A DNA stretch of 64,000 nucleotides, taken from NCBI GenBank assembly GCA_017555965.1, contig JAFZFH010000086.1, positions 19,748 through 83,747 of the forward strand, written 5' to 3'. The position numbers and the translations under genes are program-made. The stretch comes from Bacteroidales bacterium. Lineage in GTDB: Bacteria; Bacteroidota; Bacteroidia; Bacteroidales; UBA932. The notes under the pieces are model-generated. The model was not told where the DNA came from and did not search any database. It saw nothing but the letters and a program-made list of their open reading frames with translations. This document shows positions 1 through 6,337 of this stretch, piece after piece (positions within the stretch are counted from its first letter, which is position 1; every line of letters begins with the position of its first letter).

Positions 1-179
1 ACAGAAAGGGACTCAAAAAGAGGGGTTGACTTAACATATTTTCCCTGGTTGAAATAGTCAAAAGCTGCCGCATACTTGGTCTGGACATCATTGCTTGTAA
101 GCAATATCTCATACTGAGACTTACACGAAACAAAAGCAGCTAAAACAGCCAGAGTAAGAAAAAGATTCTTCAGTTTCAT
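1..179 (-). CDS. bamD: Outer-membrane assembly lipoprotein BamD (N-terminal part, cut by window edge)
   Basis: The minus strand starts with ATG at 179 and stays open to the window edge, giving 59 residues. It begins MKLKNLFLTLAVLAAFVSCK, a lipoprotein signal with its Cys at residue 19. The mature part (YEILLTSNDVQTKYAAAFDY, then FNQGKY and a PLFESL helix) matches the first TPR-like repeat of Bacteroidetes BamD. BamD is the periplasmic lipoprotein that works with BamA to fold outer-membrane barrels. The gene lies 14 bp downstream of trxB and is probably cotranscribed with it. The identification rests on a short stretch, but the pattern of lipobox, short linker and K-Y-x-x-A-x-x-Y-F-N-x-G-K-Y is characteristic. 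Confidence 0.8.
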   Translation of the reverse strand, partial: MKLKNLFLTLAVLAAFVSCKSQYEILLTSNDVQTKYAAAFDYFNQGKYVKSTPLFESLS

Positions 180-193
180 TATAATCACTAATG

Positions 194-1117
194 TTATTTC
201 ATTTTAAGGAACTTCTCAGCATCCAAAGCAGCACGGCAGCCAGAAGCTGCTGCTGTAACACACTGTCTATAAAGAGGATCCTGAACATCACCGGCAGCAA
301 AGACTCCCTCAACATTTGTCTTTGAAGTCTTTCCATCCGTAACGATATATCCTTCCTTATCAACATTCACCCACTTGCTGAAAAGTTCTGAATTCGGATG
401 ATGTCCGATTGCAAGGAAGAAACCGTCAACTGCTATATCAAAAACCTCGCCATCCTTTCTCTCGATTCTCGCTCCGGTCACGCCGTATTCGTCGCCGAGC
501 ACCTCCTGAGTATTGCAGTTCCAGAGCACCTCGATGTTCTCTGTCGCCATAACTCTCTCCTGCATAGCCTGTGAAGCTCTGAGGACATCTCTACGTACGA
601 TCATATAGACCTTCTTGCAGAGGCCTGCAAGATAAGTCGCCTCCTCACACGCAGTATCACCGCCACCTACGACAGCAACTGTCTTCTTTCTGTAGAAGAA
701 ACCATCGCATGTTGCACATGCAGAAACTCCGAGACCACGATACTTGATTTCCGAAGGAAGGCCAAGATACTTGGCAGTAGCTCCGGTAGCAATAATAAGC
801 GCCTCAGCCGAAATCTCGTGATTTCCATCGATGACGATCTTGAACGGTCTCTGCGACAAATCAGCATCAGTAACAGCTCCTGTTCTCACAGCTGCGCCAA
901 GCCTTACAGCCTGCGCTCTCATTGTTGACATCAGTTCCGGACCTGCGATTCCATTTTCAAATCCAGGATAATTTTCTATATCAGTAGTTGTAGTAAGCTG
1001 ACCACCAGGCTGTACACCCTCGTATACTACAGGAGAGATATCAGCTCTGGAAGCATAAATCGCAGCTGTATATCCCGCAGGACCGCCGCCGATTATCAGA
1101 CACTTTACTGTTTCCAT
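194..1117 (-). CDS. trxB: Thioredoxin reductase
   Basis: This is an FAD/NADPH flavoenzyme that reduces thioredoxin in the cytoplasm. The N-terminal FAD motif GGGPAGYTAAIYA, the redox motif CATC (in SACATCDGFF), the NADP motif GGGDTACEEA and the C-terminal FAD motif AAGDVQDPLYRQ are all present in the usual order. The product is 308 aa, normal for the low-molecular-weight family. I chose ATG 1117 (METVKC); ATG 1123 is two codons upstream and equally possible. A longer reading to 1234 would run over the -7 box at 1142-1149 and into the 3' end of the dehydrogenase gene, so I reject it. Confidence 0.96.
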   Translation of the reverse strand: METVKCLIIGGGPAGYTAAIYASRADISPVVYEGVQPGGQLTTTTDIENYPGFENGIAGPELMSTMRAQAVRLGAAVRTGAVTDADLSQRPFKIVIDGNHEISAEALIIATGATAKYLGLPSEIKYRGLGVSACATCDGFFYRKKTVAVVGGGDTACEEATYLAGLCKKVYMIVRRDVLRASQAMQERVMATENIEVLWNCNTQEVLGDEYGVTGARIERKDGEVFDIAVDGFFLAIGHHPNSELFSKWVNVDKEGYIVTDGKTSKTNVEGVFAAGDVQDPLYRQCVTAAASGCRAALDAEKFLKMK

Positions 1118-1141
1118 ATTCATCTTATTTAGAGTAACTTG

Positions 1142-1149
1142 CAAATATA
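1142..1149 (-). promoter_or_regulatory. Candidate -7 box of the trxB promoter
   Basis: The minus strand reads TATATTTG, a match to the Bacteroidetes TAnnTTTG box, ending 18 nt before ATG 1123. I see no clear -33 element at the expected distance. Confidence 0.45.
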
Positions 1150-1179
1150 ACAATTTCCGCTCACATTCTGCAGCATTTA

Positions 1180-1959
1180 TCAGACTTTCATCAGATATGG
1201 CTTTGCCTTCCTGTAAATCCATCCAAGAAGACAATCCGGCATAATCAGAATGAACGGAAGGAAAATCTTATTGAGAAGTCCTGGCATCACTCCCTTTCTT
1301 CTTCTGAAAGTAGCCTTCAACGCCTTGTCTACGGCCTTCTCCGGGCGGATCATAACGGCAAGGCCTCTGGCGAGCTTTCTGAGACTGTCCTTCAGTGGGA
1401 TCAACGGAGTGTCCACTGCTCCAAAATAAGCATTTGTCACACTTACGCCAGTCTTCTGACACTCTATTCTGAGCTCACGGGAATAGTTCCTTACAAATCT
1501 CTTTGTACATCCGTACATGCCGATTCCAGGCCAGATCATCCATGCGGCAAGAGACGATATGTTCAGCATATATCCGCATCCTCTCTCCTTCATGGCTCCT
1601 ACATATTTACGACAAAGCATAAGAGGAGTAGTCATATGTACACCCATGATGATCTTGAGCATCCTCTCGCTGGTCTCTGCGAATCCCTGACAATACATGA
1701 CACCGGCATTGTTCACCAGAACCTCAACCTCGCATCCGGCAGCCTCAGTTGCTTCAAAAATTCTGTCAGCAGCCTCTATTACCGAAAGATCCTGAACGAT
1801 CTGAATAACCTTCACATCACTTCCGACCATGGACGAAGTCTCCTCCAGACCGGCAGCATTAATATCTACAAGCACAAGGCCATAACCCTTCTGAGCCAGC
1901 CTCAATGCATATATACGGCCCATACCGGAGGCCGCACCCGTAATCAATGCATATTTCAT
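1180..1959 (-). CDS. Short-chain dehydrogenase/reductase (SDR family)
   Basis: This is a classical SDR: Rossmann glycine motif TGAASGMGRIYA at the N-terminus, NNAG motif (VLVNNAGVMY), catalytic Ser in NISSLAAW, and the YxxxK pair in MYGCTKRF. NAD(P)H-dependent oxidoreduction of an unknown alcohol or ketone is expected. The C-terminal part has a hydrophobic stretch (IFLPFILIMPDCLLGWIY), as in SDRs that associate with membranes or act on lipids. The start at 1959 (MKYALITG) places the Rossmann motif immediately at the N-terminus; a start five codons upstream adds only MHDII. A well-spaced promoter lies upstream at 1991-2022. Substrate cannot be told from sequence. Confidence 0.88.
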   Translation of the reverse strand: MKYALITGAASGMGRIYALRLAQKGYGLVLVDINAAGLEETSSMVGSDVKVIQIVQDLSVIEAADRIFEATEAAGCEVEVLVNNAGVMYCQGFAETSERMLKIIMGVHMTTPLMLCRKYVGAMKERGCGYMLNISSLAAWMIWPGIGMYGCTKRFVRNYSRELRIECQKTGVSVTNAYFGAVDTPLIPLKDSLRKLARGLAVMIRPEKAVDKALKATFRRRKGVMPGLLNKIFLPFILIMPDCLLGWIYRKAKPYLMKV

Positions 1960-1990
1960 AATAATATCGTGCAATTCCTGAAAAAGTCCG

Positions 1991-2022
1991 CAAAATTACC
2001 ATTTTTTTAAATTAAGACAAAA
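1991..2022 (-). promoter_or_regulatory. Bacteroidetes-type promoter of the SDR gene
   Basis: The minus strand reads TTTTG (2022-2018), 19 nt, then TAATTTTG (1998-1991), which fits the -33/-7 consensus with ideal spacing. An inverted repeat (2018-2036) overlaps the -33 element. Confidence 0.65.
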
Positions 2023-2036
2023 TTGGTTTAATTTTG
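2018..2036. promoter_or_regulatory. Inverted repeat overlapping the SDR promoter, possible operator
   Basis: CAAAATT (2018-2024) and AATTTTG (2030-2036) form a perfect 7-bp dyad around a 5-nt centre, in the divergent region between the SDR gene and the Fur-family gene. Its position over the -33 element would suit a repressor. It is AT-rich, so chance is not excluded. Confidence 0.35.
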
Positions 2037-2052
2037 AAAATATCAAATTTAC

Positions 2053-2083
2053 TTGGAATTATGACACAGAATACATAACTTTG
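2053..2083 (+). promoter_or_regulatory. Promoter of the Fur-family gene
   Basis: TTG at 2053-2055 is followed 20 nt later by TAACTTTG at 2076-2083. The TTG inside this -7 box (2081) is in frame with the coding region and could be misread as a start codon; its role as a promoter box argues for ATG 2102 instead. Confidence 0.55.
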
Positions 2084-2101
2084 CCTGAAACAACATTAAA
2101 T

Positions 2102-2551
2102 ATGACAATACGCAGATGCCCTGACATGGAGGAATTCAAGACAATCCTCCGCAAACATTCATTGAAGCTGACCCCTCAGAGACTGGCAGTTCACGAGGCC
2201 ATGATGTCCTTAGGACACGCTTGTGCAGACATGGTTACAGACGCCATAAAGGAAAAAGGTACGACAAAAGTCACAGTTGCCTCGGTATATAATATCCTGA
2301 CACAGATGGCGATGTTGGGAATCTACCATTACAGACTGAGCGCCAACAACAAGATGTACTTCGATGTCAACACATTCAGACACATCCATTTCTATGATCA
2401 GGAAAGCCACACGTACAAGGACATAATCGACGATGACCTCGTGGCGATCATCGAGTCATACCTCGGTAAAAAGAAGTTCAAAGGTTACAAGCTGGAAACC
2501 ATAGACATACAGCTGATTGGACGTCCAAACAAAAAGAAATATACAGTCTGA
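2102..2551 (+). CDS. Fur-family transcriptional regulator
   Basis: The product has a winged-helix DNA-binding domain (LKLTPQRLAVHEAMM, then TKVTVASVYNILTQM as the recognition helix region) followed by a dimerisation domain with RHIHFYDQESHTYKDIIDDD, where Fur/PerR proteins carry their metal-binding His cluster. The two CxxC pairs that hold the structural zinc in most Fur and PerR proteins are absent. ATG 2102 gives 149 aa; ATG 2126 (MEEFKT) is an alternative. It is transcribed divergently from the SDR gene. Whether it senses iron, peroxide or another metal cannot be decided; PerR-like or Fur-like are both possible. Confidence 0.85.
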   Translation: MTIRRCPDMEEFKTILRKHSLKLTPQRLAVHEAMMSLGHACADMVTDAIKEKGTTKVTVASVYNILTQMAMLGIYHYRLSANNKMYFDVNTFRHIHFYDQESHTYKDIIDDDLVAIIESYLGKKKFKGYKLETIDIQLIGRPNKKKYTV

Positions 2552-2581
2552 TGCAACGATTCGCTCCTGATATGCATCTTA

Positions 2582-2608
2582 TATGTCGGTCAAAAACATG
2601 ACCACATA
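2582..2608 (+). other. Imperfect hairpin between the Fur-family gene and the NigD-like gene
   Basis: TATGTCGGTCA (2582-2592) pairs with TGACCACATA (2599-2608) with one bulged base. There is no T-tract after it, so it is at best a weak terminator or a leader hairpin of the lipoprotein mRNA. Confidence 0.3.
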
Positions 2609-2619
2609 TACTCAGAACT

Positions 2620-3348
2620 ATGAACATGACAAATATCAGGAAAAAAATTTTCGGACTCGCGACAGTTATTTCTATGTTCGCGACAGCATCGTGTCAGATG
2701 GATGACACGCTCTATTACAACAACCTCACAATGGGCAACGTTGTAGAGGGAAGATTCGTAAGTGACCAGGGTAATACCTTCAACATCGTAGAACAGATCT
2801 GCGGAGGACAACTTCAGGACGGAACAAGAGTAATGACTCTATGCGACGTGCTCAACCCCACACAGGGAGCAAGCGATGAGTACGATGTCCGTCTCAGAAG
2901 CTTTTCAAAAGTACTTGCAAAGGAACCGGTAGCAGTAGAGAATGCAACAGAAGGCGAGATCACAGTACAGGACCCTGTACATGTCGCTCAACTCTGGTTT
3001 GCAGGCGGATATGTCAACATGCTTATAAAGTCTCACGTTATACCTGAGAGCGAGACAAAGCATCTGATCAACCTTGTATACACAAAGGGAGACGACGGGG
3101 AATACATATTCAACCTCCGCCACAACTCATATGGAGAAGCACCTGACAAGACTGAATCTCAGCTTGTGCTGTCAGGCGGATCATACGTAAGTTTCCCTAT
3201 CTCTGAAATCATCAAGGAGGACAAGGCAAAGCTCGTCTTCAACTGGAAATGGTACGAAGCCAACGATCTCTCATTCAACTACAACAAAGAAAAGGATTAT
3301 TCATTCGAATTCGAGTGGGAACGTTCAGGATTCATGCAGAAATACTAG
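2620..3348 (+). CDS. NigD-like lipoprotein
   Basis: The 242-aa product starts with a lipoprotein signal (IFGLATVISMFATASCQ; Cys near residue 25). A predicted small beta-rich N-terminal domain (GNVVEGRFVSDQGNTFNIVE) is followed by a beta-sandwich-like C-terminal half rich in aromatic residues (LVFNWKWYE, YSFEFEWER). This arrangement is that of NigD-like proteins, a Bacteroidetes lipoprotein family of unclear function named after a bacteriocin-associated gene. ATG 2626 is an alternative start two codons in. The gene is followed by a strong terminator and is not obviously in an operon. Confidence 0.7.
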   Translation: MNMTNIRKKIFGLATVISMFATASCQMDDTLYYNNLTMGNVVEGRFVSDQGNTFNIVEQICGGQLQDGTRVMTLCDVLNPTQGASDEYDVRLRSFSKVLAKEPVAVENATEGEITVQDPVHVAQLWFAGGYVNMLIKSHVIPESETKHLINLVYTKGDDGEYIFNLRHNSYGEAPDKTESQLVLSGGSYVSFPISEIIKEDKAKLVFNWKWYEANDLSFNYNKEKDYSFEFEWERSGFMQKY

Positions 3349-3370
3349 CCCAACCATATTAACAACTTTC

Positions 3371-3412
3371 AAAAAGGCCGACACACATGTGCACATGTAT
3401 GTCGGCCTTTTT
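3371..3412. terminator. Bidirectional rho-independent terminator
   Basis: AAAAAGGCCGAC (3371-3382) pairs perfectly with GTCGGCCTTTTT (3401-3412), with further pairing of ACATGTGCACATGT in the loop. T-tracts exist on both strands, so it can end both the NigD-like gene (plus) and the carboxyltransferase gene (minus). Confidence 0.9.
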
Positions 3413-3429
3413 ATATATTGCTGATACTG

Positions 3430-5214
3430 TTATGGCTGGACAAAAGCGACAATCTCACCCTTGACCACATTATCTCCTTGCTTAGCACAGACAGCGACAA
3501 CTCGTCCGTCAACAGCGGAGACAGCCTCTTCGATTCCATAGTAAGCCTGGACATATCCGAGAGGCTCACCAGCCTTGACCTCAGTTCCTGCCACAGGTGC
3601 TGCAGATGCGTCATCCACATCAACCTGCCACAACATCTGTCCCTTCACAGGAGACTGAACAGGCACTGCTGTCGGATATTTCTGAGCTATAGCGTCAATA
3701 TCAAATTTAGGCATCTCGACAACAGGTCTTGTAACCACAATCGGAGCACCTGCCTTTTCCCTTGCAGCCTCCAGATCCTTCACGAATCTCTCCTTTGCAA
3801 CTCCGCTCTTGTAGTCGCGGTACTGTCTCTCGTGCATTGCAAGTTCGAAGAGTTCCTCATCATCCTCTCCGCACTCCCATCCTTCTTCCTTCATGATCGC
3901 ACGGAACTTGTCGAGTTCGTCAGGGAATGCATCCTGAGGAGTACCTGTATAGAACTCAAGGCCCTTCTCCTTTGCAAGAGCCACAATCTCAGGAGCAAGC
4001 TCTCCCGGAAGAGTTCCCATCTTGCCAAGAATCATGTTCCATGTATCCTTGTCGATGGTAGTCCACCTAGGCTGTCCCTTAAGGATATTCATAAGGTTCA
4101 TCAATGCAGTATTCTTCACATACTGGCTGAAAGGAGTCACGAGCGGCGGATAACCCAGGCGCGGCCATACATACTCCACTTCCTGGAAAAGCATCACCAT
4201 CAGCTGATCAAGAGTAAGTTCCGCCTTGCCCTGCGCGCGGAGAGAAGCGTTGATGGCACCGTGGAAGCCCTTGAGGTCAGCCATCATCGAACCCATCATA
4301 CCGCCAGGAAGTCCACAACCGACAAGAAGCGAACTCATATGAGAGTTGTTCGGATCGATCCAGTAACCGAGGAACTCATCGATGAACTTCTGAGTCAGCG
4401 CTCTTACATCCATATATGCATTCATATTGAGATCCTTGACCTGGAAGCCGTCGGCCTTGAGCATCTCACGGATTGTTATCACATCCGGGTGGACCTTACC
4501 CCATGAAAGCGGTTCCACCGCAACATCAAGATAGTCGGCACCTGCACGAGCAACCTCCAGCATCGATGCAGGAGAGAATCCTGGACCGGAATGGCCATGG
4601 TACTGCACCTTTATATGTGGATATTTCTTCTTGATACGGGCAGTGAGTTCTGCAAGGAAGCTAGGGCGGCCGATACCTGCCATATCCTTAAGACAGATCT
4701 CGTCACATCCGTACTCGACCACATGGTCAACTATACCCATATAATAGTCTACTGTATGGACGGGCGAATTTGTGATTGAAAGAGCGACCTGAGAGATCAT
4801 TCCTGCCTTCTTAGCATATTCCACGCTGAGGCGGAGATTTCTATGGTCGTTCAATCCGCAGAAAGAGCGGGAGATGTCTGTTCCCTGTGCCTTCTTTACC
4901 TTATACATAAGTTCACGCACATCCGCAGGAACAGGATTCATACGAAGGGCATTAAGACCTCGTTCGAGCATATGGGTCTGGATACCTGCTGCATGGAAAG
5001 GCGCAGTCCATTCGCGGACAGCCTTATTAGGATTCTCTCCGAAAAGAAGGTTCACCTGCTCAAATGCACCGCCGTTGGTCTCGACTCTATCGAAACATCC
5101 CATATCGATGATTGCCGGAGCGACTTCCTTCAACTGAGCGACTGTCGGTACATATTTACCTGACGACTGCCACATATCCCTATATACAAGGGAGAACTTT
5201 ATTTCACGTCCCAT
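3430..5214 (-). CDS. Carboxyltransferase related to oxaloacetate decarboxylase alpha / pyruvate carboxylase subunit B, with a biotin-less biotinyl-like domain
   Basis: The N-terminal 300 residues form the HMG-CoA-lyase-like barrel: metal/substrate motif LVYRDMWQSS, the lysine motif EICLKDMAGIGRP (the lysine carbamylated in this family), and QYHGHSGPG supplying metal-binding histidines. A conserved PYC_OADA-type region follows (LGYPPLVTPFSQYVKN). The last ~75 residues look like a biotinyl/lipoyl domain (PVKGQMLWQV ... GEPLGYVQAYYGIEEAVSA, then VDGRVVAV). At the position of the usual EAMKM the sequence is QAYYG, so the biotin-accepting lysine is missing. It probably transfers carboxyl groups between a 2-oxoacid and a separate biotin carrier, perhaps in a sodium-pumping decarboxylase whose other subunits are not here. 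The gene is monocistronic. Confidence 0.85.
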   Translation of the reverse strand: MGREIKFSLVYRDMWQSSGKYVPTVAQLKEVAPAIIDMGCFDRVETNGGAFEQVNLLFGENPNKAVREWTAPFHAAGIQTHMLERGLNALRMNPVPADVRELMYKVKKAQGTDISRSFCGLNDHRNLRLSVEYAKKAGMISQVALSITNSPVHTVDYYMGIVDHVVEYGCDEICLKDMAGIGRPSFLAELTARIKKKYPHIKVQYHGHSGPGFSPASMLEVARAGADYLDVAVEPLSWGKVHPDVITIREMLKADGFQVKDLNMNAYMDVRALTQKFIDEFLGYWIDPNNSHMSSLLVGCGLPGGMMGSMMADLKGFHGAINASLRAQGKAELTLDQLMVMLFQEVEYVWPRLGYPPLVTPFSQYVKNTALMNLMNILKGQPRWTTIDKDTWNMILGKMGTLPGELAPEIVALAKEKGLEFYTGTPQDAFPDELDKFRAIMKEEGWECGEDDEELFELAMHERQYRDYKSGVAKERFVKDLEAAREKAGAPIVVTRPVVEMPKFDIDAIAQKYPTAVPVQSPVKGQMLWQVDVDDASAAPVAGTEVKAGEPLGYVQAYYGIEEAVSAVDGRVVAVCAKQGDNVVKGEIVAFVQP

Positions 5215-5238
5215 ATACTATAAATTCAACGATTTCCA

Positions 5239-5246
5239 CAAAAATA
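5239..5246 (-). promoter_or_regulatory. Candidate -7 box of the carboxyltransferase gene
   Basis: The minus strand reads TATTTTTG ending 24 nt before ATG 5214. No good -33 element at 19-21 nt is visible. Confidence 0.35.
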
Positions 5247-5309
5247 ATAAAAATTCAATAACAATCACCACTTCCGTCCAATAATATCAAAGGCACAAAC
5301 ATGCGTTTT

Positions 5310-5350
5310 TTCGCGCCTTTGAACCCAGTTTTTTGCTTCAAAGGCGCGAA
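5310..5350. repeat. 14-bp perfect inverted repeat upstream of the carboxyltransferase gene
   Basis: TTCGCGCCTTTGAA (5310-5323) pairs with TTCAAAGGCGCGAA (5337-5350) across a 13-nt loop. An outer pair, GCACAA near 5293 and TTGTGC near 5362, could extend it. It lies between the divergent carboxyltransferase and tRNA-His genes, outside both promoters. There is no T-tract matching a terminator. Function unknown. Confidence 0.75.
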
Positions 5351-5385
5351 ATTGGCCAAACTTGTGCTTTTAAAAGCAAATAGTA

Positions 5386-5415
5386 TTGCAGAAATAAAAA
5401 TTTTACCTATCTTTG
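5386..5415 (+). promoter_or_regulatory. tRNA-His promoter
   Basis: TTG (5386-5388), 19 nt, TATCTTTG (5408-5415), then 18 nt to the first base of the tRNA. The fit to the Bacteroidetes housekeeping consensus is exact. Confidence 0.75.
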
Positions 5416-5433
5416 CAGTCCTTAAACCAACAT

Positions 5434-5508
5434 GGTGCCCATAGTTCAGTTGGTTAGAGCGTCAGATTGTGGTTCTGAATGTCGTGGGTTCGAATCCCAC
5501 TGGGCACC
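5434..5508 (+). tRNA. tRNA-His (anticodon GTG)
   Basis: The acceptor stem GTGCCCA (5435-5441) pairs with TGGGCAC (5501-5507). G5434 sits opposite discriminator C5508, the extra G-1 typical of tRNA-His. The anticodon loop is ATTGTGGT with anticodon GTG, and the T arm carries GGGTTCGAATCCC. The CCA end is not encoded (CCT follows). Confidence 0.97.
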
Positions 5509-5510
5509 CT

Positions 5511-5541
5511 AAAAAGCGATTTCGAAAGAAGTCGCTTTTTT
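5511..5541 (+). terminator. Terminator after tRNA-His
   Basis: AAAAAGCGA pairs with TCGCTTTTT around a short loop and ends in a run of six T, immediately after the tRNA. Confidence 0.8.
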
Positions 5542-5574
5542 GTTTATGACCATGGGTGAGAACCGGAAAGGACA

Positions 5575-6264
5575 TTACCGTTCGGTGACGAGCTGCTCAT
5601 CAGCGAAGCTGTACCAGCTGTCTTCGGCGATCACGACATGATCGATCAGATGAATCTCACAAGTCTGCAGAGCCTTCTTGAGAATCCCAGTCTGCTTTAT
5701 ATCGGCCTGCCCCGGCATGGCACTTCCCGAAGGATGATTGTGGACAAGTATGACACCCGTTGCTTTGCGTTCCAACGACCGGCGCAGAATCGCCTTGACA
5801 TCCACAACAGTAGACTCCATTCCCCCGACACTCATCCTTTCCTTCCCAAGGACAAAATTCGCCCTGTTCAGAAATATCACCCAACACTCCTCATGATCCA
5901 GTCCACGCAACAGAGGCAGCATCATACGGAACACAATCTTCGGAGAAGAAACAGAAACCTTCTCCTTCACAACTAGCTCCATGGAGCACCTGCGTCCCAG
6001 TTCGAATGCGGCAGCTATGGTCACAGCCTTGCTCTTCCCTATCCCGCTGACCGAACACATCTTCTCCACTGACATGTCGGATATGACATTCAGGCGTCCC
6101 TCCGCTTCTGCAAGCAGGGCACGTGCCACATCCACAACATTCATCTTCCCCGTACCTGTACGCAACATGATTGCGAGCAGCTCGGCATTACTGAGGGCAG
6201 AAGGCCCCTTATCCAGCATCTTCTCCCTCGGCCTGTCATCCAGGCATAAATCCTTCAGTCTCAT
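5575..6264 (-). CDS. radC: RadC family JAB-domain protein
   Basis: The product has an N-terminal helix-hairpin-helix-like segment (VSGIGKSKAVTIAAAFELGRR) and a C-terminal JAB/MPN metalloprotease-like domain with the motif HNHPSGSAMPGQAD (HxHx7-8D zinc site), the hallmark of RadC/YsxA proteins. Despite the name, a direct DNA-repair role is not established. ATG 6264 (MRLKDLCL) gives 229 aa, the usual family length; a longer frame to 6318 would run through the rpoN terminator and is rejected. Confidence 0.92.
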   Translation of the reverse strand: MRLKDLCLDDRPREKMLDKGPSALSNAELLAIMLRTGTGKMNVVDVARALLAEAEGRLNVISDMSVEKMCSVSGIGKSKAVTIAAAFELGRRCSMELVVKEKVSVSSPKIVFRMMLPLLRGLDHEECWVIFLNRANFVLGKERMSVGGMESTVVDVKAILRRSLERKATGVILVHNHPSGSAMPGQADIKQTGILKKALQTCEIHLIDHVVIAEDSWYSFADEQLVTER

Positions 6265-6285
6265 GAAAGCAAAACTATGTACAAA

Positions 6286-6330
6286 AGAAAAAACCGCCGT
6301 TGTCTTAGTGTAAAACAACGGCAGTTTTTT
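6286..6330 (-). terminator. Terminator after rpoN
   Basis: ACAACGGC (6315-6322) pairs with GCCGTTGT (6296-6303), with one mismatch and then A/T pairs extending the stem. On the minus strand it is followed by TTTTTTCTTTTG. It lies 8 bp beyond the rpoN stop. Confidence 0.8.
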
Positions 6331-6337
6331 CTTTTTT

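Noticed and set aside
1124-1234. N-terminal extension of thioredoxin reductase
   Set aside because: It crosses a -7 box and the end of the preceding gene; the FAD motif starts directly after METVKC.
2081-2101. TTG start for the Fur-family protein
   Set aside because: The TTG is part of a TAACTTTG promoter box, so it would not be in the message; ATG 2102 is preferred.
3418-4506. 362-codon open frame on the plus strand opposite the carboxyltransferase
   Set aside because: It is antisense to a well-conserved gene, has no recognisable domain and starts inside the terminator region.
5293-5367. Terminator for tRNA-His or the carboxyltransferase
   Set aside because: The repeat is upstream of both genes and lacks a T-tract; a proper terminator follows the tRNA at 5511-5541.
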